Shown here: piece after piece, positions 12,795-24,253 of the stretch
Position numbering within the stretch: position 1 is the first letter of the stretch
Layout: each line of letters opens with the position of its first letter
DNA from: Benincasa hispida
Lineage: Eukaryota; Streptophyta; Magnoliopsida; Cucurbitales; Cucurbitaceae
Direction: 5' to 3'
DNA length: 64,000 nt
NCBI RefSeq assembly: GCF_009727055.1
Contig: NC_052351.1
Location: 5,658,183-5,722,182 of the forward strand
Made by a program: the position numbers and the translations under genes
Notes under the pieces: model-generated
Databases searched by the model: none
Seen by the model: only the letters and a program-made list of their open reading frames with translations
What the model was told of the DNA's origin: nothing

Positions 12795-14625
12795 TGATGC
12801 GTGGACAATGGAGAGTAAATATGTGTGTGTCTTATGATGTGCATTAATCTCCATGCATCGATGGTCATGCATTGGACTAAAAAATATGCAATATGCATTT
12901 AAGAGTGTATGCAGTGACTATGCGTTCCTGCTACAAGTTTTCTTACTTTCTCGCCAAGTATAACGAGAACGCAAGTTTCTCGGGGTGATCCGAGGTCAAA
13001 CTCAGGGACTTGTAACTAAATGTTGCGAAGTAATGTGTTTGCGACGAAGAATAAAAGAATAATGAAGTTAAAGGATTATGCGCTACTTCTACTCCTAACT
13101 AAACAGATTAAGCAATGGAAGTATGACTATGAGAGTTGGTAGAGATGCGGCAACTGTTAACACGTAATAAGATGCATGGAAAAATAGATAAAATGGTGGA
13201 GGGGGTGACTTCACCGCATCATTAAGCTTGATCGCAAGGGTAATCCCAGCCAGCATAAGTTATGCGATCATGCTATACACAAATATACACATGCGAGGCA
13301 TATGAAAAAATGTCGATAGAACTTATTTCTAAGTTTCTACTCTTGCCTATGCGATGACTGATGCATACATAAAACAAGGTGACCGCATACCACCATATCT
13401 TATTTATAGGGCGCATGCGATGTGTAAATAGCATATAAAACTTATGTCTAAGTTTCTACTTCTTGCTTATGCAATTCTAATCCAACTCTCTCAAGCCTAG
13501 ATTCTATCTTTAGACTACTCTCTCAAGTATGTCCAAAGGGTAAATGATGCATACATAAGACAAGATGATCACACAAAACATGGTTGACATAAGATTAGTC
13601 CTATCTCTGGGAACACTGCTTACTTTGCTTAATGCGTTCCACTACTACTTACCCTCTCGGGCAGTTAGTTGCCACTGATAAGCTCATAGACAAGCGTTGC
13701 TTCAGCCTCGCACTAAGTAAAGAGGATTTACTCACGATACTTGCACAACGCACACCTTTCAGCGGTTTGCTACATGCTTCATATGTCTATGCCGCATGAT
13801 TAAGTATGCGATCCTCTTGCAATCTTACTTAGTTCGTTGCAATGAAAGTATAAAGAAGAAGATAATGAAGATGGGGTCGAAGGAAATAAAGAGATGCATT
13901 GCTTACAAAATGTATTAATATCTTAAGCCAAAATGTAACACAATACAGAGATAAGAAGAAGAGTGGAGGGCTAGATGTAGGAATCTCTTGCTTCCATCAG
14001 ATGTGTGTCAAGGCTGTTGGTGGTACCATAGATGGGCGGTGAAGTAGTCTCTCTCGAGATCTATCTCTGGGAAATCTTCGGTCGTCACTCGGAATGGATT
14101 GAAGGAATGAAGAACTCTCAAAGAATATCTTCTCATGCTCTCATCTATGATCATAAGGATCTGCCTTCAGGCAGAAACTCGGATACCTTGAATTTGGGCT
14201 CTAAGGCTATATTTATAGAGCTTAATCGCCGACAACATTGATGGTCCCACTCTGAGTCTCTGCCACTAACAGCGTGATGGACCTGCTCTGAATCTCTGCC
14301 ACTAACGGCGCTGTCTCTTATACACATCTAGATGTGTATAAGAGACAGGTTTAATCGCCGACAACATTGATGGTCCCACTCTGAGTCTCTGCCACTAACA
14401 GCGTGATGGACCTGCTCTGAATCTCTGCTACTAACGGCGTGGTAGGTGAAATGTCAACATCATCTTTTTGATACTCCCAAGGTATGCATTCATGCTTGGT
14501 TTCCAAAGTACCAGCGCATTTCACCACCTTTGTGATCACCCTTATATCATAGTTATTACTCTGTAGCCGTAACCTCCATGCGGTGGACGCATGCGATTAA
14601 TAGCCGCAACATCTATGCGATGAAT
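12795..14625 (-). mobile_element. Ty3-type LTR copy A (reverse orientation, truncated)
   Basis: It aligns by eye, in the same orientation, with copy B at 14626-16711. Shared blocks include ACAAGTTTTCTTAC, CCAAGTATAACG, ATCCGAGGTC, GATGTGTGTCAAGGCTG (near 14002 and 15881) and GTCACTCGGAATGGA (near 14084 and 15967). Compared with copy B it lacks the last few hundred bases at its right end, that is, the LTR 5' end. It contains the mate-pair adapter artefact at 14311-14348, with an 89-bp duplication around it, so its true length is probably shorter than shown. Confidence 0.6.
14311..14348. other. Sequencing-adapter artefact (Nextera mate-pair junction)
   Basis: The 38 bases are the 19-bp Tn5 mosaic end CTGTCTCTTATACACATCT followed immediately by its exact reverse complement. 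This is the circularisation junction adapter of Nextera mate-pair libraries. The 89 bases before it (14222-14310) recur after it (14351-14439) with a single visible mismatch. It is not genomic DNA. Confidence 0.95.
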
Positions 14626-16711
14626 TGATGACGAAAATTAGAGGGACGCAATTATGCGATGCATGTCTTAAGTTATGCGATAATTCTTATGCGTCGATAG
14701 TCATCCGATGATGAAAATATGCGTTAACGAATATATGCGATGACCATGCATTCCCGTCACAAGTTTTCTTACGCTCGCGCCAAGTATAACGCGAATGCAA
14801 GTTTCTCTGGTCATCCGAGGTCGAACTCAAGGACTTGTAGCTAAATGCTATGCGGTAATGTGTATGCGGCAGATGAATAAAAGAATGATGGAGGGTATAA
14901 GCTAAACACTACTCTTACTCCTAACTAACAGACAAAGCAATGAGAAGTATGAATGAGAGGTAGAGACATGACAACTGTTGACGTGAAGTAAAATAATGGA
15001 AAATAGATAAAATGTGAGGATATCTTCATCGCAACCCTTAAGAGTGACCGCAAGGGTAACCTCAGCCAACGCAAGCTATGCAATCCTGCTACACACACTT
15101 GTGCCTATATCTAGAACGTATGCGATGTATATGCGAAATGTCGAGAGACCTTATTCCTAAGTCTCTATTCCTGCTCATGTGCTCTCACACATAAATAAGA
15201 TGACCCCATAACGCCACCGTATCTTATTACTTTTGGATGCATGCAATATCCTCTTCGTAGGGTGCATACGCTGTGTAATAGAAAACGGAGCTCATTCCTA
15301 AGTTCCCCATTCTTGCTTATGCGTTCTAATATGCTTTTTCGAGTCTTAGATTTGATTTTTAAACTACTCTATCAAGTATGCCTAAATGATGAATGATACG
15401 CTCATAAGACAAGGTAACTGCATAAACTTGGTTGACGTAAGATTATTCTTATCTCTAGTGAACACTGGCTTACATTACTTAATGCGACCAACTAATTACC
15501 CTCCCGGGCAGTTGGTTGTTGCTAACTTTACTCATAGACAAGCATTGCGTCCGCCTATAGATAGGCGTTGCTACAGCTTCACACTAAGCAAATAAGGTTT
15601 TCTCACACACTCGCACAACACATACCTTTCAGTGGTTTGCTACATGCTTCATATCTCTAATCCACATGACTAAGTATGCGATACTCTAACAGTCTCACTA
15701 AGTGATGCAATGAAAATTAAGGATGCCAAGTAAAGAAAGATGGAGATGGAATCGAAAAAAACATAGAAATGCATTGAACACACAATGTATTAATTCCTTA
15801 ATCCAAAATGTAATACAATACAATATAAGAAAAGAAGAGAAAATGAAAGGACCAGTTGGAAGCAATGTTTTGCTTCCAGCGGATGTGTGTCAAGGCTGCC
15901 AGTGGTGTCATGGAAAGGCGGTGGAGCTGACTCTCTTGAGATCTAACTCCGGCGAAGGCTTTAGTCGTCACTCGGAATGGAGGAAGAAGATGAAGAACTC
16001 TCAAGCTTTCTTCCCACGCGTTAGTCTGGATCACAGGGACCGCCCTAAGGCGAGCCTCAGGCAAAAAATCTAGATGATATGAAATTCTGTTCATCGGCTT
16101 CTATTTATAGAGCTGGATTGCCGAAAATATTAATGGACCTACTCTGATTCTGACATTCGTGGCGCGTTAGTCCTTTTCTGAATCTCTGCTGTTGATGGCG
16201 TGGTAGGTGAAATGTCAACATCATCTTTTGATTTTTCCGAGATATGCGTTGATACCTCCATTCCACCAACCTTGTGTTCATCATTCTATCATGGTTATCA
16301 TCGTGTAGCCGCAATCTTGAAATGACCGTATATGTTTGATTACCACCACTTCTACATGATGACCGCAATCGCTTGACGATCGCAACTCCTATACGATAGA
16401 CGCATGCGGTCGATTACCGCAATACCCATGCGTTGATCGTATGCATTAGCATATGCGATGGAGAATTTCTCCACATGTAGTCGTCTATGTGATAGCCCGA
16501 CTTCCACTTCTACGTCCACTTCCTGCATTAGCTACAAAAATAGACAATTGAACGCATAGTAACGCATAATAGTGGGTTAGCCGAGATTCTTAATGTTGAA
16601 CGACGTAAATTCATTTTCTCATGAATTTCTAACATAGCATATTCTGCTTAACAGCCCTCATAATTCTAAATAAAAGGCCTAAGATGACGTGCATTTCTGC
16701 ATATCATCACA
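14626..16711 (-). mobile_element. Ty3-type LTR copy B (reverse orientation) with adjacent polypurine tract
   Basis: On the minus strand the LTR starts TGTGATGATATGCAG at 16711 and ends TTTTCGTCATCA at 14626, so it has TG...CA edges. Immediately upstream on that strand (16712-16724) is the purine tract AAGTTTGGGGG, the expected position of a polypurine tract before a 3' LTR. A TATA-like CTATTTATAGA lies near 16100. The sequence is unusually rich in ATGCG and GCATGCG words. The internal region would continue to the right, beyond 16724. Confidence 0.65.
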
Positions 16712-16724
16712 CCCCCAAACTTAG

Positions 16725-17879
16725 AATCATGTTTGTCCTCAAGCATGTGTTATACTCAAGAAATTCTAACTCACCTTCCGACTTTCCTTTGTGATGACCA
16801 GCCTCTCAGAATATAATTTACTCATACCTCTAACCATGGCCGCAACGATCTCCTCCACTTCGGCTGCTTCTTCAAAAAGATCTTTTCTAAGTTTAAATCC
16901 GGCAAGCCTTTGCTCAAAAACTTTTTATTCATTCACTGCAACTTTTTGTTTAGCTTTTGAGAATGCGTTCGTTCAAAATATATCAAAACTTTGCGATTAC
17001 TTATTAGAATGCAGCGTTGAACCTGGTTACGCTCTTCATTTTGGCTTAACCCCACGTGTGTCATGCGGGCATCCAACTTCGGTTGCATTCCATATTCAAC
17101 TCAACTCTTGTCTTGCTTGTTTTGGCTTGCACTGGATAGAGAAGTTGCGCTTATGCATTGATCCTAGTGACTTACCTTCGTTTTGGCTTGCCCCTACGTG
17201 TGTCATGCAGACATCCAACTACGGGTAAGTGCCTTTCACAACTTAACTCTTATCAACATGGGTTTCCCCATTGCGTTGACATTGGAGTTGTTATTCTCAA
17301 AATTCTTTTTTTTTTTTTTTATAGAAATTGATCGCAATGTAATGAACGTAATTCTCTGAGATCGTTGCCACCCCCAAACTTAGATGTTGGCAGCGTTCCC
17401 ACCGCAAAGCTAAAAACAAAATCAACAGAAATGCGGTAATAAATATTTGAGCAAAGGTTTGCGCAAAATAAAAAGACTTTCGAAATTTGAAGAAGCTATT
17501 AAAAGTAAAAAGTGCCTTGCAATGCTTAGTTAGCAGATGCGGTGAATTATACTTTCTATCATAGATGCATCGCAAAGGAACGCAATCAGGAAAAGAGAAT
17601 TTCAAAAGGATAATGCATAAAAGATAAAAAGAAAAGAAACTTAGGTGGAATAATGCATGCGATCATGCTTTGGAATTCACGCGATCGAAGCCATGCGTCG
17701 AAGGATGGAGGGAATTCTTTCGTTGAAACTACGCACCGAGGAGAATTATTGTCGCACCTGCAAGGAGCAAACACACCACAACCAAGGAAGTAGCTGCATA
17801 TCCAAAATAACAATGAAAATAAACTAAACTAAGAAAGCAAGGTAAAGATAGAGTAGAAGACGTCCGTGGAGAAATTGGA
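16725..17879 (-). mobile_element. Non-coding remnant of a Ty3-type element
   Basis: This lies on the internal side of the polypurine tract at 16712-16724. It contains no recognisable gag, pol or env domain. Two copies of a roughly 45-bp block (TTTTGGCTT with CCACGTGTGTCATGC, near 17039 and TTTTGGCTTGCCCC near 17181) form a direct repeat. A poly-T run lies at about 17306-17321. From 17370 the sequence again carries CCCCCAAACTTAGA and TGCGGT words like the LTRs. The 145-codon open frame at 16791-17228 looks like chance. Confidence 0.4.
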
Positions 17880-18768
17880 GTGTTGTCACCGCAAGGAGTC
17901 TCCCAGTAAAGTCAACAAAACCAACTGCAAGGGTAAGTAGTTGTTGTCGCATTAAAGTATAATGGTAAGCCAGATGTTTACTAGAGATAGGAAAATCTTA
18001 CGCAGCAAGTTTATGTGATTACCTATTCTTATAGGCATCATTCATCTTGTGATACTGTAGCAGTAGGTCTAAAAACAAATCTAAGACTTGAGAGAGTGGA
18101 TTAGAGCATTAGCAAGAATGGGGAATTAAGGAATGAGCTCCCGTTTGCTATTACACGTTCATCCCTACGGAGAGGAATTGCATGCTCCAGAGTAGGATAG
18201 TGCGGTATGCGTCATTGTTATCTGTGAAAGCACTATGACAGAATAAGACTTAAGAATAAGGCCTCTTGACTATTTTGCATCACTCGCATACATTCTAGAT
18301 TAGAAACAAGTTTGTAGTATATAATAGGTTTGTGTTAGTGGGTTGCTTGCGTACTCCTTAAGGGTTCGATGAAGATATCTGCACAATTTATCTATTTCCA
18401 TCATTTACTTAACATCAACAGTTGTCGTGTCTCTACCTCTCATTCATACTTCTCATTGCTTTGTCTGTTAGTTAGGAGTAGGAGTAGATATTTAGCTTAC
18501 CTCCATCATTCTTTTATTCATCCGCCGCATCACATTACCGCATAGCTTTAGCTACAAGTCTGAGTTCGACCTCAGATACCCGGAGAAACTTGCGTTTGCG
18601 ATTATAACTTGGCGCGAGCTAAAGAAAACTTGTGATGGGAACGCATGGTCATCGCATACATTCGTTAACGCATATTTTTTATTCCAACGTGTGACACCGA
18701 CGATGAGAATTATCGCATAACTTAAGACATTGCATCGCATAATTGCGTCCCTCTAATTTTTGTCATCA
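17880..18768 (+). mobile_element. Ty3-type LTR copy C (forward orientation, 5' truncated)
   Basis: This is the reverse complement of part of copies A and B. Matching blocks include TCTCTACCTCTCATTCATAC, CTTTTATTCATCCGCCGC and AACTTGCGTTTGCG. It ends CTAATTTTTGTCATCA, the same LTR end as copy B, directly before a primer-binding-site-like sequence. The left 1 kb or so of the LTR is missing or rearranged. Confidence 0.6.
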
Positions 18769-19068
18769 AGTTTTGGCGCGCGTTGCGGGGACTTGGCAGT
18801 AATTATTTGTTGCAGTTTTGTGTTCTTCGTAGGCACCTGTTTATCTTGGGAGTATTGGTTTGTTTCGACCAAACTGCAACCAATATTGAAGTGTAGGCAA
18901 TGGCGTTGAAGCAATATTAACCCCAAGATAGAAGGCAATCAGGTCGTATGAGTCTGAGAGAGTTTCTAAGCAATGGTGGCCAACATGCACCAACAATTGC
19001 CAGAAGTTCCAATGTCAGGGCCAAAGCTTTTGGCCTAAGTAGTTGAGAGAAATCTTCTGATTTGGGAG
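18769..19068 (+). mobile_element. Primer-binding site and leader of a Ty3 (Athila/Tat-like) element, cut by an assembly gap
   Basis: Just after the LTR end comes AGTTTTGGCGCGCGTTGCGG followed by GGACTTGG, close to the TTTGGCGCCGTTGCCGGGGA sequence that commonly follows LTRs of Athila/Tat-type plant elements. The leader runs into the 100-N gap with no coding domain visible. The lineage assignment rests only on this motif. Confidence 0.5.
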
Positions 19069-19168
19069 NNNNNNNNNNNNNNNNNNNNNNNNNNNNNNNN
19101 NNNNNNNNNNNNNNNNNNNNNNNNNNNNNNNNNNNNNNNNNNNNNNNNNNNNNNNNNNNNNNNNNNNN
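19069..19168. other. Assembly gap (100 N)
   Basis: Exactly 100 undetermined bases, a usual placeholder length for a scaffold join of unknown size. The sequence on the two sides belongs to different repeats, so missing retroelement sequence is likely. Confidence 0.98.
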
Positions 19169-19470
19169 TGATAGGCTATGTGTGAGATCGTTGAGAGCGA
19201 GATCAGCGAGATCGCTGAGAGTGAGATCGTTTGCTAAACGATTGAGCTAGACGATACGAAGGATCTCGCTAAATGATAACGCTATACGTTGGATGATAGC
19301 GTTAAGCGATGGGTCGTTGGCACTGCACGATCGGCATCAGCACTAGACGATGAGCTACACGACAAGTGCTAGATGATAGATGTTGAATGCTGGACGATAG
19401 ACGTTGAATGCTAGATTATAGGCGTTGGGCACTAGACATTAGGTGTTGGGCGTTAGACGATGGAGTATGT
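19169..19470. repeat. Short-period repeats of GAGATCG and ACGAT words
   Basis: Near 19187-19231 GAGATCG-type units recur (GAGATCGTTGAGAGC, GAGATCAGC, GAGATCGCTGAGAGT, GAGATCG). From about 19240 to 19450 there are repeated near-copies of TAGACGAT, TGGACGATAGACGTTG and GCGTTGGGC. This may be an internal tandem of the following LTR-like block. Confidence 0.45.
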
Positions 19471-21742
19471 GATGCGTGCTAAATTTATATTATGAGGCGA
19501 AGGCCTAATGTGGGTTATGAAGGAAGGAAAGGAAAAATAAATTAATTAAAGAAACTCACTAATGGGAATTGGCCGAAAGCACTAAATGCTAGATGAGGTG
19601 GCAGTTTAACCCTTGAACAAGGGAGGTGGAAGGTAGTATAAATAGGAGAGGAACTTCAGAAGCTCGATTTTGGAAAATAACTTGAGCAAATTAAGTGAGA
19701 TCATTGCCGTTCGGAAGCTGGGAGAATTTAGTTTTTAAGGTTGTTTTTCTGGAGAAAGATCTCACACGGAGAACAGCAAAAAGTGAAGAATTTGCAGAAG
19801 GGGCAGATTCTCGGATTAATCAGGGCCCGAAGTGAAGATTGGAAGCTCTAAGCCAAATTACAAGAAATTTGGGGCCGATATTTTAAAGTAAGAAATTTAA
19901 CTCAATTCTAAACAAGTTTGTAGAAGAAACTTTCTTTAAAAGAGTTCTGGATTTTGAGTTATGAATTTTTGAAGTTGGAACAGGGACTCGGTGCATAAGC
20001 AGAAAGCTTCTTGGGAAGATTAAGCAGGCAACGAGAGCGAGCGAGAGATAAGAAAATGAGCGAGAGTGAGCGAGAGATAAGAAAATAAACGAGAGAGAGT
20101 GAGTAAAGGAAGAGGAGGATCTCCCTAAGAACGCAAATCTCGCTAGAAGTCACAAATCTCGTTGAAAAAGTCACAAATCTCGCTGAAAGTGGTAAGTCTT
20201 GCTGATGAGGATGATCTCGCTCATGATGATCATCTTACTAGTAATGTTGTTTTGTTGGTGAAAGTTTCATTAGTAAGCGAGCTACCTAAAGCATTTTGCT
20301 GAGAATTCTAGGGAATCTAATCGGGAATTATGTCCTTTCAGGCCAAGAAGAGCTAGAAGAGGCATATAAACCGTTTAAGAGCCCCGACGAGCTGTGAGTG
20401 ACTAATGTTTCTAAATGATAAAGTATATGCTTTGAAAATTTATTCTCATGCTAAGTTTTATGTGATTGCAAGCAACTTATTTCTATGATTGAAAGCATGA
20501 CCATCGCATGATGTTTACTAATGTATGAGTTTTCCAAGTATGTTTTCCATGTCTAACGCATGCTAATGGTTTTTACAAGTTAGCTCAACATGATTTAAGC
20601 CAACTTATTTTACAAAGTATGAAGCATGCGTTACGATTATAGGAAGGTTTAATGAAGCTTGAGGTATTATGTTTTAAATACCTTAGGTTGTCAAAGTATA
20701 TGCGTTGGTATTCCTAAACACAATGAAAAACGATACTGAAGGTAGAGAAGGTATCCTAAAGAGATTTCTATACTATATTTGAAAACTATCCTTTTTAATA
20801 CTCTTCAAGAGCTTGATAGCTTAAATGAACCAGATACTGAAAGTAAGGAAAGTATCTGAGTAAATGTACCTAAGTGTTGGCGGTACTTAGAAAACTCCAC
20901 GTGCACGTAGGTAGTTTTGAATGAGAGGCCGAAGTATGGGTCTCCTAGGCCTTATACCAGCAAAGGGAGGCTGAAGTATGGGTCTCTTGGCCGGTAACAG
21001 ACGTTGGGATCTAGAGCGATGTATACTCGTTCTCAACTAGGGAATAATGATGTTTAATGGTGTTTAAGAGTAGTTATCAATGTTTATGTTTAGAGGAAGT
21101 TGCTTAAGATGCCCATCGGTATATTTAAAGAGATCAACATAGGGGTCTCTTCTAGCCATAGTTCAGTACGAAGAGATCGAAGTAAGGGTCTCATCTTTCC
21201 ATGGCTTTGTTTTTAGATTCAATGGTTTTAAAGGTTTTATGTACACGGTTGCTTAGCATATTTTAGTTCCAGTATTATGTTTTCGAGCTTTCAATTTAAG
21301 CATGAGATTTATGTTTTATTAAGTCACTCACTGGGCTTCTAGCTCATGTTTTCAAATTTTTTCCTTTCAGGTAGCGATCAGTTCCCAAAAGACTTTTCTA
21401 CTGCTGCTCTGCCACTTAAAGAAACAGGTTGAAGGAAGCGTAATTGAAGACCTGTATTAGTTAGTACATATGTGTTTGTCTAGTGACTAGTATTCTACAT
21501 GGGGCTCACTAAGTTGTAATATTCATCTATGAACAATGCTGCGAAACCCTGTAATTTAAATGTGTTAAGTTCTGAGTTAATATGTTCGTATATTGATGAT
21601 ATATACATATTCCGGGTTTGAGCAAAATTTAACAAGTTAGATAGGCAGTAAGTGCCAGCAAAAGAGTTGGTAACTACTGTCGTCACATTCACTTCTGGAT
21701 TAAGAAGGGTAATCTAGGAGTAATCTGGGAGGGGATGTGACA
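19471..21742 (+). mobile_element. Solo LTR-like element, Ty3-type
   Basis: It ends GGGAGGGGATGTGACA and has a TATA-like TATAAATAGGAG near 19637. Its 3' half shares block order with 726-2453: GATACTGAAGG, CCACGTGCACGTAGGTAG, AAGTCACTCACTGG, CAGGTAGCGATC and CTGCTCTGCCACTTAAAG. Inside, at about 20035-20100, GAGCGAGAGATAAGAAAAT repeats, and at about 20133-20195 three tandem units of a CACAAATCTCGCTGAAAGT type occur. No coding domain is visible. The left edge is a guess. Confidence 0.5.
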
Positions 21743-22152
21743 TTTTTACACTTAAAAAATACCTAAATGACTTTTCCTAATTTCACTTTACTCTTATGCA
21801 CATTTAGAGAAAGAAGAAAAGAGCTTTTGGCGATGAAGAACTCTTAAAGACAATGGTGATTTACAGAGACGATTTCGATAAAGAGTTGAAGCAAGAAGAA
21901 TAATGAAACAGAGAATTTTAAAATGGTTCTTTCACTTAGGATCTACGTCCACTATGTTGAGAGCAATGTTTTATTTTGAGAATACAAGAAGAAATTTTAT
22001 AGATCTCATAAATAAGCTTTCCTCGTTTTCCTCTCTTTATGATTTTTCATTCTAAGTGATTTTTCTAAGTATGAGCCTTCTATTTATAAGTTGATATTTG
22101 CTTCAACTTTGACAATAAATCTCTAAGTAATTTTGTTTCATAGAAGTTTTAA
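21743..22152 (-). mobile_element. Copia level-1 element: left (3') LTR, truncated
   Basis: It matches the LTR at 40402-40847 over most of its length, for example GACTTTTCCTAATTTCACTT, ATTTTGAGAATA and CTCTCTTTATGATTTTTCAT. The first roughly 45 bp present in the right copy (from TGTTGAGG) are missing. Instead it abuts the end of the Ty3-type solo LTR at 21742. In element orientation this is the 3' LTR. Confidence 0.8.
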
Positions 22153-22331
22153 ATTAGGTACTAAACTCTTCAATTCTCCACCTTGAAAAGAATGATCAGT
22201 TGATTTATTTGTCTGATCACAACTCCTTCTTTGTCTTCAGGATTGTAGAATCCAATTAACCCAGAGCAGTATTTGAACTTTGCTCGAGCTAATGGTTTTG
22301 TCAACATATCTGCAATGTTTTTTGTGGTATG
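22153..22331 (-). pseudogene. Copia level-1 element: C-terminal end of RNase H/pol and polypurine tract
   Basis: The minus strand reads KNIADMLTKPLARAKF and continues to a stop near the purine-rich AAGGTGGAGAA before the LTR, the usual tail of a copia polyprotein. The frame is interrupted at 22331 by the inserted level-2 element and resumes at 36233. The bases GTATG at 22327-22331 form one copy of the target-site duplication. Confidence 0.8.
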
Positions 22332-24253
22332 TGTTGGGAATGTCCTAAAACTCGCAGTTCATAAATATTGTTAACATATTCTATTTTTTAATAAAAATAT
22401 TATTTAGTATTTTATTCAATAAATTATTTTTAATATTGCATTCTATTATAAAAATCCAATAAATGAATCCATGGCTATAAATATGAATACTCTAACTTTA
22501 TGTGGTGACATAAAAAATGATCAAGTTTTAGTATATAGCCAAAATCGTCTATAAGTATATGGATGAGATTCAATACCTCATCCTGATGACACTATTGGAT
22601 GTGGCCTACTTTGTATACCGATACAAATGATGTGATCCCAAAATCATTCATGTGGAGACATGTGAATGGGGGCATCCTATGCAATGAGTTTGATAAGACC
22701 GGAGCTCAAAATAGTTATTTTTCTTTAAAACAATTGTTTACTGTTAAAACTGATTATTTCAAATTCACTAACCTACGGTAATTCGATCCTAATCCTAAGC
22801 TAACTATGAACTTCTGTTTATTCAAGATTATCCTTTGCTTTGCATAAGTGAGAGTAGTCCTACAACACTGCTCAATAAGCCTCCCATTTTGAGGATAAGA
22901 CTGGATAGATAGCTGGGGACATAGCTCTGCAAGATGGAATTCACTCCTACCCAACTTAGGGTTAGCAGATAGGTTGTTCTTTTAAGCACTGATTCCTGGT
23001 CTTGAATAATGGGGTCCCACCCTCTCATGATCGAGAGGAACATAATTTATAAGTTGGACTATAAACCAAATTGTTCAATAGAGGATCAGTGAGAGCTTAA
23101 AGAGCAAGATGTATTTATAGGGGTAGAACGGTAATTTTGACCTAGTTATAAATACGAACGACCTATGAAGGATCGACTTACTAATCATGGTTAAAATGGA
23201 CAGAAATATATCTATAGTGAAGAGAGTGCAACTATCGAGCTATAGTGGGGTGTCTAGGTAGTTAACGAACATTGATTAAATTCAGTCTAAAGAGTTTAGC
23301 CAATTAATTTCAAATCATTGAAGCTCATGATTTGTAGGTCCATAAGGTCTCTCTACTAGCTCGTAAAACGATCTTGGATTAGTGAATGAGTATTGAAATG
23401 TTCAAATCGAAATTATGGTTTTAAATTTGAATTTAATTTAGGGTTTGGTTAATTATATTAGATATAATTAACGAAATTGGCGAGTTTGAAAATATTTAAA
23501 TAATGATTTAAATATTTGATGAGGTAAAATATAATATTTGATATTTGATATTAAATTTAATTATTTAATTTAATTTAATTAATTATCCAATTTAATTCAA
23601 TTTTGAAATCAGTATCCAAAATTGGCAATTTGATTAATTGAAATTTTTTGAAAATTCAATATTAATAAAACGTCATTTATATTTTGATTTTTGAAAAATC
23701 AAAATTAAGTTTTAGAATTAATCATATTTTATAAAATTAAACATTTTTTAATTTTTTTTTATATAAAAAAGAAAAAAAAAAAAAAAAAAAAAAAGGGAAA
23801 GTTTGGATTTTCCCACTCAAATTCCACCTCATGCCATTTAAATTGAAATTGAAGTGGCATCAACCTTGCAAACTGAATTGCATGGTCATCTATAAATTAA
23901 AGTATTGGAATTCAATATGAGATCAACGTAAGTGAATTGGTTGCTGAAATTTTGCAGAAACTTTTCCTCTTCAAACCCTCATCCATCTCAACTCTATTCG
24001 CCTTAATTCAATGTTTCCACCACATATTCCAAGCTTGAGAATAATAGAGAAGGTCTCTGAGGTGGTCCATTGCAAATTTGAAGTCTCAATTCGTGGAGTA
24101 AAGCTATGTTTGAAGATATTCATCAAAGGTTGTAGTTCTTGAAACCCTTTCTCTGAAATTTAGTTTCAATGCATGTTTTTAAACTCAAATTAAGTGTAAT
24201 TAGAGTGCTTATTGATTCTAATTTACTCCGTTGCATGTTAGTTTACTCTATCA
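22332..24253 (+). mobile_element. Copia level-2 element: 5' LTR
   Basis: It starts TGTTGGGAATGTCC and ends ACTCTATCA, 1,922 bp. The partner LTR is at 34315-36227 (1,913 bp). The copies agree in order over their full length but differ at many sites, so the insertion is not recent. It is preceded by GTATG, repeated after the 3' LTR. A TATTGATATCAGGGC-like primer-binding site (compare TTGGTATCAGAGC, initiator Met tRNA) follows at about 24254-24268. Confidence 0.9.

Noticed and set aside
14311..14348. Perfect 38-bp palindrome as a hairpin, terminator or transposon end
   Set aside because: It is identical to a commercial sequencing adapter and occurs twice in unrelated contexts, so it is a library artefact and not a biological signal.
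16791..17228. 145-codon open frame as a gene
   Set aside because: It lies inside Ty3-type element sequence, includes a direct repeat, and its translation has no domain character; a chance frame is more likely.
19062..19250. Open frame across the N gap
   Set aside because: More than half of the translation is undetermined bases; it has no meaning.
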